NCBI GenBank assembly: GCA_018524725.1
Contig: JAEUWP010000601.1
Location: forward strand, 124,001 to 188,000
DNA: 64,000 nucleotides
Source of the DNA: Podaxis mareebaensis
Lineage: Eukaryota; Basidiomycota; Agaricomycetes; Agaricales; Agaricaceae
Reading direction: 5' to 3'
Shown: positions 31,315 to 43,900 of the stretch, piece by piece
Layout of the letters: the number at the start of each line of letters is the position of its first letter
Position numbering within the stretch: position 1 is the first letter of the stretch
Program-made: the position numbers and the translations under genes
The notes under the pieces: model-generated
Told to the model about the DNA's origin: nothing
The model's input: only the letters and a program-made list of their open reading frames with translations
Databases searched by the model: none

Positions 31315-32599
31315 ATGTCCCGTCTCTTCTCCTCCGCGACAGTCACCGTCGTCGGACTCTCATGCAAAGCTCTTCTCAATTCTGGTTTCTGCTCAATCAC
31401 CGTAAATGGCTTACCTATTCTCAGAGCTGCATTAGAATCATCTGCTCGCGACCACGGCCAAGGGGTTTTAACGGGTGCGCTCACCCTCTATCCTACTCAA
31501 CGACACCAGCTGACTCTGTTTTTTTTTTTTCAGTTGCAAATCATATATCAACGTATGTTGCTCAATTGCATTAACTGCGGCTTGCGTTGCGGTCTCGTCT
31601 GACGCAATATCCGTACCCGTCTTAGGCTCGATGATCCAGTGACGTGGGGGATTCTCCCAGCACATTACTACCTGCGCTCGCACACCACAAGATGGGCGCT
31701 TGGTGCCTCCGATATCATGTTTACCAATCCGTGAGCTCTTACACAATCTGCTTACAAATTTGGGCAATCTGAATCTTATCCTCTACTCACGCTAGACAGG
31801 TTCTTTTCATTATTCTTTCGGCTCGGACAGACACTCGAGACATTTAGAGGAAGAGGCATCCACCAGCACGCCGTGGACTTCGCCATTGAGCAATTGAACA
31901 AAGGAGGCTGGGTGGGTGTCATCTCCGCTTCTCTGCATCGCGACGTCCAAGAATATCACATAAGTACTCACTCGCGATTCACCACCCCCCTCCGAAATTA
32001 GGTGCATCTTTACGGCGAAGGCAAAGTGAATCAGCCAGATACATACCCACAAGATCCAGATGGCCTCGCACGACTTCCACGATTCAAATGGGGAGTGTAC
32101 GTAGTTAGCTTGCTTCCGTGGCTTTTACTCGGGTTAGCTACTTATACACCGCGTTCGATTTAGTGGGAGGATGGTCATGGAGAGCAAAACTCCTCCCGTG
32201 ATCATCCCGATGTGGCTTACAGGCTTCAACCAACTCATGCCAGAAGGCAGGGAGTTTCCGTACAAGTACTTTCCCCGCCCTGGGGCAAAGCTGAGTGTCA
32301 CCTTTGGCAGTCCTATACCCGCCGATGTTATTCGACAAGGCTTGGAAGCCTCTTCCACCATGGACTCTGGTCTTGATTCCAGATTTGTCAAAAAGGACGA
32401 AGAACCAAAGGGCTGGTTGGGTCATGAGGTACAGCGGAACCTGGAGCAAAGACATGGAGGAGAGCTTGGGAACGCGACTAGGACAGCCGAGGAGCTGAGC
32501 AAGGTTAGGGCACGCGTAACAAGTATCGTACATGACGCCGTCGAGAGCCTCGGACGTGATGTATCCGGTAATTTATTACATGCGCCGAAGCGAGATTAA
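31315..32599 (+). CDS. TAZ1: Tafazzin-like cardiolipin-remodelling acyltransferase
   Basis: Six exons close in frame: 31315-31474, 31534-31552 (19-nt microexon), 31626-31730, 31800-31911, 32002-32096 and 32164-32599, giving 308 aa. The acyltransferase motif NHISTLDDP (HxxxxD) is split across the microexon and exon 3. Downstream are FFRLGQTLETFRGRGIHQ, WVHLYGEGKVNQP (motif with EG), and PPVIIPMWLTGFNQLMPEGR. These are specific to tafazzins rather than general PlsC enzymes. Tafazzin transfers acyl chains between phospholipids and lyso-cardiolipin at mitochondrial membranes. It starts with MSRLFSSATV and a weakly hydrophobic N-terminal region. Confidence 0.92.
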
Positions 32600-32923
32600 T
32601 AACCTTTAGACGAGCAAATGGAACTCCAGAGTCCAGAACTGAAGTGCCTGGGTGGGCTATCGAAGCCATCGGCTGGGAACGTCAACCAGGGTAAATAGAA
32701 GCAGACAGTCCGATATGATAGCTATAAGCATGACATGGTATGTAAATGACTATGTACTTGGGCCGACTTGACACCAAAGATAAATACAACATCACGAGGG
32801 GCGAGGAGTAAAACGCTTTCCACATGCGTTACAAACGTTGATCCGCTGCGAATAACGCAACATGTATAACGCACCGTAGAACACATAAGTCACAAAGCTG
32901 TATGGGTGAAATCGGTGAGCACA
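32600..32923. other. Convergent intergenic region
   Basis: 324 bp between the ends of tafazzin and the cation exchanger gene. No element seen. Confidence 0.5.
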
Positions 32924-35046
32924 TCAATGATGCCCACCCGCGGCAGCAACAGCTTCCAGACCCTCATTTGCAAGAGCGCTGAGAGATCCTTCATGCAGCA
33001 TCAACTCGACCTCGTGTTGACCTGGGTAGTACCAAGCGCAGAGACCCTATACATAGAACAATAACTTAGCTCTACCCAAACATGTAGACGGAACGGAACA
33101 CTCACAATCATGGTGTAGAATCCGACCATAGCCAAGCCTTCGGCCCAGTTTGTCTTTGCATCTGCAGTGACGTAGTTTACAAGGAAACAAGCACCAACGA
33201 GGACTGCGACTTCGAATAAATCTAGAGATCAGACGCATCAATGGTCATTGACTCCGATTGTCATGACAGGAGCCCAAGGGAATACGCACCGAAAAGCAAG
33301 CCCAGGGGTTTATGCATCCACCAACCCAACAACACGAATACCGGCATCCAGAACAAGGTGAATTGGATACTGAGGTCGATAGCACGGGCTTTTGCAAGCG
33401 AGATAGGTTCCATCGGGGTGTGGAAGAAGTGATGGTAGAGCGAACGAAGGAAGTAAAGAATCGCAACTGCTCCGTCGGCAGCAAAAGAGACGATGGGGAG
33501 AAGGACGAGACCGAACCATCTGCACAAACAAAATTAGGGAATCTAGACAACATGAATGTCAGAAACGCGCACTCTTCGCGGCCGCCAAGCACCTCGTTGA
33601 CTACTTCGATACTCTCCACTAACTAAAAATAATACACGTTTAGTCTGATCGGACGAGCAGGTAAAAAGGGGGTCGGCGTACGAATTCGGCGGTGGCAGCC
33701 ATGAGCGCGACAGCGACGATAATTACCGCTATGCAAACCCACTGATTGACCTCCGGCTCTTCATTCGCGAGTTTTTCTTCGTGCTCCTTGAGAGCAGTGG
33801 GGGCGTCGGCCGCAGGCTGAAGAGCGTTGTCATCCCCAGGAGGGTCATGGAGGTAAATGCGAGAGCAAACGTAACTATCAGAAACGTGGTTAATATTGTC
33901 GGTTTAAACGGCGGAAAGAAATTTGGAAGTACGAAGACGAGGACTTACACGACTAGCAGGATAACAGCGATTCCACGACTAAGTCGGAGGATGTTGTCCC
34001 TCATTTTGTCTGTCAGAAGAGTGGAAGCGGTTTCGCCGGTGCCCCCGATACTTGCGTTGCTACCACGGTCAAGGGCTGCAAAGAATGCAGCGGGAAGGAC
34101 CAAACTTAACACACTACAGAGACGTTGAGGACTATTTAGACAGGAAATGCCCATCCGAGATGACTGCTACGTACCCCATCGTGAGTAAGGTGTGGTTCAA
34201 TTCCGTGATGTGAGGTGAAAGATCTTGCGATACGACCCTTACACCCCCTGTGATGAATGCTGTTCCCGGGATAAGGAGGAGGTGAAGGACGATAACGCCA
34301 ATGATCGTAGATTGGAGGACCCGATAACTAAAGAGAAAAAAAGACCAGAATCAGCTCGCTTTACGGGTGAAAATGGCTTCAAGGGAATAGCTTACTCTTT
34401 CTTGATTAACAAAATTATAGCGAGCGTAGCCTCGACGGCACTACGATCACGCCGCTGAGACGCCACATACGGACTAGTAGAAGTACCGGAGTAACGTACT
34501 TGTTGAGTGTGATGACGATCAAATCGCCCAGGTCCTTCCCGCAGTAGAAAGCCATTTGCTCGCCACAGTAGTCAAACAGTCGCTCCAGGGGGATGATAGC
34601 CAGGAATGTGACTTCCTTCGGTGGTTAGAATATGTTCCAAGGGTCAGGGCCGCAATCTTACAGGCAAAAACGAGACTATGGTGCTCGGCCTCGGCGAAGT
34701 GTAATACCCAGGATATGGGCAAAAACACAATGAAGAGGTTCAAAACTGATCCATGCGTTCAGTGTTGTTACTCGTTGCGTAGAGGAAGGTACGTACATGA
34801 CGAAGTTGCAATGTTGTAGAAACTTTCGAGCACTCCAATTTGCCTCTTGCCCCTCCTCAGGAACCTATCCTTGAACCTCTTTAACCCCGCGCGATCTGGC
34901 ATTCCTGGTATATGATGTGGCAACTTCTCAGCATAACCTGCATTGTACCGAGAACCACCCCGTTCGAGGTCTGCGCCTTCAGAGCTGGTACTGCCACGCG
35001 TCCGTTGTCGAGGAAGGCCGTGCGTCACCAAGTTGCCTTGCGACAT
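32924..35046 (-). CDS. CaCA-superfamily cation/proton exchanger (CAX-like)
   Basis: Minus-strand gene with several short introns, from ATG 35046 to TGA 32924-32926. The N-terminal tail is hydrophilic and basic, followed by about ten membrane segments. The first alpha repeat region reads VEATLAIILLI, then VLQSTIIGVIVLHLLLIPGT and AFITGG. A central hydrophilic loop contains SNASIGGTGETAS. The second half has VLLPIVSFAADGAVAIL, LSIQFTLFWMPVFVLLGWW, the end of the last conserved block FLVNYVTADAKTNWAEGLAM and a short Ala/Gly/His tail. This matches the basidiomycete branch annotated as vacuolar Ca2+/H+ exchangers. The usual GNxxE motifs are altered here, so the cation is uncertain. Confidence 0.8.
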
Positions 35047-35786
35047 TTCTGGAACCAACACGGGGGACCTGGGTATCAAAAGGGAGGGATGTGTTGAGAA
35101 GAAAGTAAAGGAGAGTAGAAGCGAGGAACGATGGACTATAAGTCGGCGAGGCTCTGCCTCGTGCCTCCTTATTTGCAGATGTGACAGGTTCTATGGAGGG
35201 GTTGATCAAGCGAACTGCCTGCGTCATGACGAGCGTGGATTCAATTCCGTGATGCAATCTTAACCCGTTGCGTTCGTCGCATTGCCGAGCTATTTTTACT
35301 CGCACAACCAGGAAGGCGTTAATAATTGGAAGGGATTTGGTAAATTCACGTAGCCAGTGCAAACACCCTCCGAACGTTCAACAAATGTTGTCAGATGTTG
35401 TCAGCGCGATTAACGTCGCCGACAAAGACGATTCGGCAAAGAATATGGCTATGTCAAGCCACGAGATGATGAGAAGTCACATGACCGGTAAATTCTGCGG
35501 GCTTCGTTCGGTTCTTTGTTCAAGTGTCCCATCATCCCCCTTAAACAACGCTTCGGGAGCGGGGAGGTTGAAGGTTGAGTGGATCAAGTGGATTCCGAGA
35601 CAAGCTTCAGCCTATTTCGTCTCAAGAGGCAAACACAAATCTCATAACGCAACACAAACAACGAAAACGTCAGGACCGTGTAGCACTTCAAAATAATGAT
35701 ATTTGCCTATATTCCTATGGTACGATGGAAATCCCAAATCCTCCTCTGCAAGCGTTCACCGTAGGACTGGTTCCGATATTGCAGCA
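35047..35786. other. Intergenic region between exchanger and GH105-like gene
   Basis: 740 bp. It carries the exchanger promoter (near 35.1 kb) and the 3' flank of the GH105-like gene. No gene or repeat seen. Confidence 0.5.
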
Positions 35787-37280
35787 CTAGGCAAATTTGT
35801 GAGGCAATACGGTCTGGGCGAAAGCTCGCCATGCTGCATGAAGCAGAAGGACAAAAGCCTGTCCCTCTGGACTGTGCTCGCCCTCCTGGAGGCGTTGATG
35901 GAAGGTATAAGGGTTCGTAGCATTCTGGAGCCAACCTTGCGCATCCACGTTTTCTTGAACCAGTTGGAGGGCCAGATTAGCAGCTGGAATGAAGGTCGTG
36001 GTGTTCTGGATGACCGCCATGCGGTAAGTTACAGACGCCATTAATGCCGTCGATGCCGTGTCGATAGGGGAGGTTTCGTCGTCGATAACATTCCGTAAGC
36101 CGCCATCTATCGTCTATTGGCATCCTTATTATTAGCCAGTGGAATTGGCGCGACATGCGGAAACAGGGAACTGACCTGGTGTGCCCACGACTCCCCGAGA
36201 ATTTCGTTGATCCAATGGGTCAAATTGGTTTGTTGGGCTGTGAAATTCCTTGCCAAGGACGAGTGGTTGAGTGTCTGGTGGACTCGTAGCATCCCGGCAG
36301 CTGCCCAAGCGTTTCCTGCCGTTAAATGTCAGCCCCATGATATGATATCTAATCCGAGTTTCATACCAGTTGCCCAATGGGTATTGTCCTGCCACGACCC
36401 TAGGACGACATGTTTCCAAAGACCGGACTCATCCAACAACGCGTCACGATAGAGTCGACATTGGTCATAAGCAACTTGCATTAGAAGTCGAGCATCTTCA
36501 CCCCTTTGTAGAGCACCGTAGTATGCGATGAAAGGGGGAACCATATAGACAAAGTCCGCCCTGCCACTAAAATAAGAGACGGATGACACTTGTCTTTCAG
36601 ATGGGCAGCGCTCACCATAACTGGATTTCCTGAGCCCTGTGGGAAATGGCGCCGCTTTCTGACCTTGGCGTAACTTCTAGAAGGTATGTTAGCTGATCAG
36701 TCGCAGCCTTGGAGTAGGCTTGGTTTGAGGGATCTGGTCTTGTCCAGTTCGCCAATAGCACGGCTACTCCAATGCCTGTCAAGTGAATTGTCAGTGGTCG
36801 GGCAAACCAAGCCGTCTCCGAAGTATATGCGTACTCGCAGGATCTGCGGCTGAACCTTGACCCGCAATTAGAGACAAGGTGTCTTGAGGCTTTGCGGAAA
36901 CCGTTCTACGCATGGCATCGTTGAGCACTCTCGAGGATACACGAAGATGCATGGGTTGGACTAACCGATTTGCTATGGAGAGAACATCCGTAGCATTAAG
37001 GGTCGCATTAAGTCGAGCCGGGGGAGGAAATGCAGCTTTATTAAAGACGGACAAAGTAGGCCACGATAACTCGGTCAAAGCCTCTGCGGCAGTGCCCAAT
37101 TCCCAGCTAGTCACCCGTTAGAGAGAGCGGATTTAGTGAAGTATTTGCTCACCTCTTGTTCGCGCTCAATATAAGATTGGATTTAACCAAGGAGATTGTC
37201 TTTTCGGAAAAGCCTGGCTGGAGAACAACAGGAGAAAGGAGGCTAGATGCAGCAAGAGCAGCGGGGATCCATGCGACCAT
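35787..37280 (-). CDS. Six-hairpin glycosidase, GH105-like (unsaturated uronyl hydrolase type)
   Basis: Starts at ATG 37280 (MVAWIPAALAASSLLSP, a probable signal peptide) and ends at TAG 35787. The first splice joins SANK to SWELGTAAEALTEL. Several further introns follow. Family features in order: WELGTAAEALTEL, IGVAVLLANWTRPDPSN, DFVYMVPPFIAYYGAL, DNTHWATG, NAWAAAGMLRVHQTL, and near the end EGEHSPEGQAFVLLLHAAW. The HWATG, AWAAAGM and SPEGQAF signatures belong to (alpha/alpha)6-barrel unsaturated rhamnogalacturonyl or glucuronyl hydrolases that act on oligosaccharides released from pectin. The protein is probably secreted. No other pectin gene lies next to it. Confidence 0.82.
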
Positions 37281-37975
37281 GATGGACTCTCAAGATTTCC
37301 CAGTATCTGCCCCAGCATTTTATAGTACATCCATGCCAACATTTGTTGCGATGCGTGTGACATCTTGGCTTCGACTTCCTGTCAAAGCCGTGAGACCGTG
37401 AAGGAGATTCTCCATATTTTCCGTATGTTGGCAGCTTGTCATTTCCCAGCATCAAATGGGGGTGAGGGTCCCCTCCCACAGGTCCCACTCTTCGTCCTCG
37501 CTTAACATAGAAGCTACACAGTAGACATAATTGGCATTATCCTGTTCCGCCATATTGATGCCTGTGATGCTAGATTCTAGATTCAGGGATTGTTTTCGGG
37601 GGCGAGCTTGTGCACTGTAGAGTTTCGAATACAAAGGTGCAACCTGATGTAGCATGAATCACACGGATTCTCGGGTGAAATTAGACGGCGAATTGCAGGG
37701 ACTCAGCCTAGCTCCGGAAAGGAATTAGGAAAGCAAAAGGCATTATGACATGGAAAGTTGACAGAAATCCGCTAAGTATCTCTCTCACATTTGGATGACG
37801 AACAAATTACGTAATTAGTTTGGACAGCGAGGTCTTGGCAAACAATAAGAGCAATGGCAGTCCAATTGCGGCGCAATAACTATGCAAAGCACGCTGAGCT
37901 GTTCTGCAACAACCTCGTAGCGGACAGTCATAATCTCGCTCATAACTTCCTTTCTGACGGTCTTTACCTTCCGTG
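37281..37975. other. Divergent intergenic region
   Basis: 695 bp between GH105-like (minus) and THO2 (plus), containing both promoters. Open frames on the minus strand here have no domain. Nothing else seen. Confidence 0.5.
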
Positions 37976-40900
37976 ATGGATGTCATCGACGCTGTGCGCA
38001 AATGCGTAGCCACATGGTCGAAGGGTGGAGAGTCAGAATGGTGAGTTTTTGTTCAGTTCACCTTCGTTTTCTGCTCACTGCTGCCACAGTCGAAAAATAG
38101 TCGCTCCACTGCATTGCGATTCCCGCGATTTAGATGTTCTCACCACCGCATATCACACACTCCTGGCGTCTGTTCTCTCGACATGGTCGCCCAAGCACAT
38201 ACTCTCGCAGACCCAGTTCATCGACTTCATAAAGTCGATTCTTGATTCCCTCCCTTCTTCCTCTTCCCAGCCGAGTAGCTCCTGTGTGTCGCTGTTCGGG
38301 GATAGTTTGGTTGACATGATATGGTCCGTGGATGCGGCCTTGGATGAGGTCCTTTCAGATGCCAAACTTACTCTGAGCGCTGTGGATTCGGCGACTCCAG
38401 AAGTCGCGAATAAGGCGAAGGCAGCAAAACAATGTGCTGAGAATGACAAGGAGAGCCTGCAAGCTATTGTCAAGAGACTTCTTGTGCGTGTTATATATTG
38501 TTTTGATACGATTGAAACTGACAGAGGCATAGGAACTTCGGATTATCACCCCAGAGTCGTGTAGAGAGCGTCTGGACCTCAGTATCTTGGCAAACGTCGG
38601 ACTCATTGCTGACAAAGTCATGATGGAGAAGAAGGAAATCCGTATGAGGACTGGACTCTTGTGCGTGGTCACTAGTGGAAACGTGAAGACGATACCTAAC
38701 GCCTGCAATTAAACAGTTACAAGCAGAACAAGTTCAACCTTTTGCGAGAGCAATCCGAAGGCTATAGCAAATTGGTTATAGAGCTGACCAGTGGCATGGG
38801 TCCCCCTCATTCTCCTGCAACCGGAATGCCAACGGAGAGTCTCAAGGAAATTTACGCTCGCGCCGGTCATGTTTGGGGCAAAGTCATCAGTCTTATTGGG
38901 AAGTTCGACCTCGATCCGAACAGAGCACTGGACCTCATTTTGGACGTGCTTTCCTCCAATCTCGCCACTCATTATACCTTCTTCCTAGCATTGTTATCCT
39001 TTTCACCGTGGGCGGCTTCATATCAGCGGCCTTCAGACCCTGCCGTTGAGAATATTTCTATGGACGTCGATTCCCCTGCTGCCCCTTCCCGTGCTTCATA
39101 TAAGGGCAAGAGCCTCGACGAGGTGTTAACGATTGCTGAGGAGCGCTCTCTCAACGGTGGGGATATCGCAGACCCCACCAGTGCCAGGGTGATGTCCCAA
39201 GTGTTGGGATTCAAGTTCACGTACTACCAGGTAGAGTACTTGCTGCTGGTGTTGCGATATTTCGTTGATGTATGGATCTAGACCCCAGAAATTGCGGACA
39301 CCACTCCAAAAAGCTTGTATCTGACCTCGGCTATTCTTATACGCGAGAAGTTCATCTCGTTGGAGGACCTGTATCCACACGTACGCCAATTTGCCATAAT
39401 CTGAATACTGCCTTCTTACATCGGCCCAGCTTGCACCTTCCGAAGAGGACATGGAGCTGACGCGCAAGGAATATCTTGATAATGTACAGTCTAGGATTGC
39501 AGGAGCCAAGTCTAGTTTGCTAGCAATGGCGGCACCTTTGGAGTCGGGTTCGTCATCACAACCCAAGGCCAAGACTGCAACTCCTCCGGAGGCCAAAAAG
39601 ATTGAAGTGAAGAATACGAATCAGAAAATCGGGTTGCTTCATGCTTTACTTTCCGTTGGTGCTCTTCGACCTGCTTTTGCCATTCTGAGCAAATTCCCTT
39701 GGGTTGTAGACGTTTTCCCAGAACTTGCCGACCTGTTGCTGCGTGTGTTGAAACATTCCCTTGAACCCTTTTATGACACCATGGCCAACAAACACCGAAA
39801 TCCGAACTTCTTGAAACCTCGTCCACGCTATGGTCCATCTGGTGTCATGCAACCAGTTGCTCGCAAACCTATGCTTACCCTATGGGCTCCCACTCCTCCC
39901 AGCACGTCTAGCACTGATTTCGTTTTCTTCTTCCCCGACTGGGCGGATAGGATCCCGATGATGACGACACTAGACGACTTGGAAGATGTAATTGAACCTA
40001 TCATGCGTTTTACCGGCGTTCACATTTCTCGAGATCCCTTATTCTTAACGAAGTTCCTTCGACTTGGGCGATACCACCTGCAACCCACGGTATGTTTTCA
40101 TTTTATTTATTATCATAATTGCTTTCTCCTTTCCTTCCGTCCTTCTGTCTTCTGTCTTCCTTCTCCTTTCTCTTTTCCTGTCATGATAATAGGACCACTG
40201 ACGACTTCGATGCCACAGAATCCCCCCCTTGATCCTCAGACGAAGAAGCCTATTGGCAAAGCTGATCCAACCAATCCTGTCCGAGTGTTCTGGTTCAAGG
40301 TTTTACGCAACTACCTGATACCTGGCCTTCCCCTGATTCGTGGCAACGCTGTCTGCACGGTTGAAGTATGGAGTATTATTCGTCATTTTCCTTTGGAGGC
40401 TCGGTGGCAACTTTATGGTGAATGGAAGAGCCAGGTGTACAAAAGTCATCATGAACTCAGGATCCGCCAAGTCCAAGCCGACAGGGAGTCTAAAGGCATC
40501 CTCCGGCGACTGTCCCATAACACTATCGATGCCCTCGCTGGGCCCGTGGCAAAGCTCGCGCATTCAAATCCTTGCATTTTCTTCCAGAATGCGGTGAATC
40601 AAATCATGTCATACGATAACCTTGCAAGCGTGGTGATACAAGCTCTACGCTATGTCACCAACATGGGTTTTGACGTTTTGGTTTTCATCGTATTGGATGC
40701 CTTAGCGAATCCAGACAAGGATCGTGTGAAGTCTGATGGTGTCAACACCGCAGATTGGTTGCAAAGTAAGCCCTTCGACTTACCATTGATGAAGCTTGTT
40801 TGTTTCTCATCGTTACCTAGGCCTTGCCTCTTTTACTGGCATGTTGTTCCGCCGTTACAGTGCCGAGCTGAGCCCTGTGCTAAACTATGTTGCCCACCAA

Positions 40901-43900
40901 CTACAAAGCGGCCAAACGACGGAGATTGTTGTTCTTCGAGAGTTAATCTGGAAGATGGCTGGTATCGAACCTTTGCCTAGTTTATCTGAAGCGCAAATCG
41001 CGGCCATGGCAGGAGGGCCTGTCCTTCGCATCGAAGCAATTGCATCGGAGACTCGTGGAGCTCGGCTGGATAGCAGTGAATCGAGTTTAAAAGGTCCTCA
41101 GCGATTAGGGAGGAGTCTCTTGGAACCACCTTCGTTAGCTTTCCCTCTCCTCGTTCAAGTTGCGCAACAGCGACAAGCCTGTGTATACAAAGCACAGGAC
41201 GCCCATCTCAAGTCGTTGGCCAGCCTTTTTGATGCTGTACGTGACATTTTTTTCTGCCATTGTTGATTTGACACTAATTTTGGGCAATGTTAGACTCATG
41301 GTGTGTTGCTGCAATATCTAGAGTTGCTGACATCGCCGCTGGCCGTTCCATCCGACGTGTATGCAACCAAGGTTTTACCATCGTTGGGGGATTTGGGAGA
41401 AAAATACGGACTATGTGCGCCTATTTGCATGCAGATATTCCGACCTGTTTGGCATGTCACACTGCTTGTGAGTTCCGCGAATATGATTCGGAAGACCGAC
41501 TGATCTGACAACCCTGGCTCAGAGACAAGCTTTGGCTGCGGAGGAACAGGAGAGGAATGAAGCAGAGGAAGCAGAGAAGCGCTTGAAAGCTGCTCTAACC
41601 GCCAAACGTGAACCATCTGCCAATTCTCGTCTTGCTTCGCCCAGCTTGGGAGCTTCAGCCTCCACGCCCGAAACCACGGACAAGAGGCCGACAATGAACG
41701 AGCCAACACCGATGGAAGGTATCGCGCCGACGGACACAGACGTTGCCAAACGGGAGGTCTCCCGAGCGCCTGAGGTATTTTGCCTCGGTTTATTCGATGC
41801 TACACATCTGACACACGAGCAGAGTCCCTGGCTTCCCGAATTGGCTAGACATTTTGAGGACTTGAAGAAAGTAGCTCCTGGCAATGCATGCGATGTCATA
41901 GGGTGAGACTCATTCAGCCTTTCTTTCCCAAGCGATGTTGACACAGAGAAAGTCCGGGCTTCTACCTTACTTTCTGGCAACTGTCCATGTATGATTTGGC
42001 CCCACCAACTGCTAGATATGCAGAGGAAGGGGCAAATCTACGTGCCTTGAGCCGACAGGAGGACTCAAAGTATATTGCCGCGGATCGGTCCTCTGACCGC
42101 GCCAAGCGACTGACCGCTGGAATCCATCGACAACGTCGTGACAAGTACAATTCCTATGCAAACTTGTTAGCGGAGGAGTTGAAGGAGCAGAGTGCTTCTC
42201 GGTCGTTTACCATCAAACGGCTTGCCCGTGAAAAGTTGCATTGGTTCTCCCATGGTGAGTATAGTTTGATTCCGGGGGTCATCCATGCTGAGGAATTGTT
42301 GGTAGCCACAAAGCCGGCTTTGCTTATTTCATCTATCATTGAACATTGCATACAACCTCGATGTCTTCTTTCACCTATGGACGCCGATTTCTGTACCCAG
42401 TTCATTAAGGCGTTGCACCTAATGGGCACTCCAGGATTCCATACGCTCGCCATGTATGACAAGGTGAGTTTCCGTTCTGCGCAACACAGACAAAAAGTTT
42501 CTTACTCCGCTACCAGCTTCTTGGTGACCACGTTAAAGTTGTCTTGTTCTCCTGCAGCGAATACGAAGCCCGGAACTATGGTAATTTCATCTTGAATTCT
42601 ATCAGGAATTCGGACTGAAGTGGTTCAACAGGGCGTTTCTTGCGCGGAATCTTGGCGGATATTTATAATTGGTATAAGGACAAGCAACTCTATGAGCAAG
42701 ATAATCAGACGACGCGTAATGGCCAAATCGTCTATCACCCGGGTTTCCAGAGGAGCTTAGCGAATAAACCCGGCGTTCAGGATGTGCTTAAACACGATGG
42801 GTTCATGACCGTTGTCCGCAAATGGCACCGTAAACTCGGCAAGGTTGGTCTCAACAAGCTCCATGAAAAGTATCATACCTAACATCATTTTTACTCAGTC
42901 ATTCGTTGAATGCATTCAAACCGAGGAGTATATGCATGTCTATAATGCCATTATTGTCCTCAAGGAGATTCTTCCCGTTTTCCCTTTGGGAGCTGTTGCA
43001 GAGGTTGGTGTTAGTATCAACGCCGCCATGGATCACCTATTGGAGAAGGAGGAACGTGGAGACTTGAAGATCCTTGGCAAAGCGTATGTTGTAATTGGAC
43101 ATGTATTGGATTTCGGCTCATGATGGTTTAGTTATTCGGCCAGTCTCAAGAAGAGGGAACATTACTGGGCTATGCCCAAGGCTACGCCAAAGGTAAATGG
43201 CTTTGTCTATGTTTTCTTATTCGCGCGCATTGATCCGACCAGAAACAGGTCAATGGTGCCCCTCCCCAAAGACCCGCCACACAAACATCTCAACCGATAC
43301 CAGAAAAACCTCGCATCGGACCCCCTACAGGGCCCCATGCTCAAAATGGCAACCACAATGTTCCTCCCCGCCCGTCACACGCTCCTCCACCCTCAACTCC
43401 TTCTGGTCCCCGCGCAACTACCCAACCAGCATCGCACAATGCCACACCTACACAGTCTACGGTATCAACGCCAATTATTGAGAAGCCGACTGAAAGTTCT
43501 CCACCAAACCAGTCGGCTTCCAAGATACCTGTTGAAAAGTGTGTAGTTGGTCTTTCTTAGAAATTTTTTCCTTTTTCTAAATTTTTGTTAGTATTCCTCG
43601 ACCTGAGGTGGTCAGACGAGTTCGTGCAGAGGCCAGGGACTCCCCAAGGCCAAGTCCGACACCGCCCAAGACAGAAATAGGACCTGACAATCGCAATGTG
43701 CCTACACCTCCCCCTTCGCGGTCTTCAGAAACTTTATCCGTGCCCACTGGGCCTAGTAATCGCCGCAGTCCGGTTATCCATCCTGACTCCTCTAAGCCCA
43801 ACCTCCCTCCTCCGCATCAACAAACCAGGGAGAATCAAGAACCGCTACGACCTAACCGACCCATGGAACCAAATAATGTCAATATGCCTCCTCCCTCTGT

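Noticed and set aside
35047..35079. N-terminal extension of the cation exchanger
   Set aside because: The longer frame begins with TTG; the first ATG is 35046.
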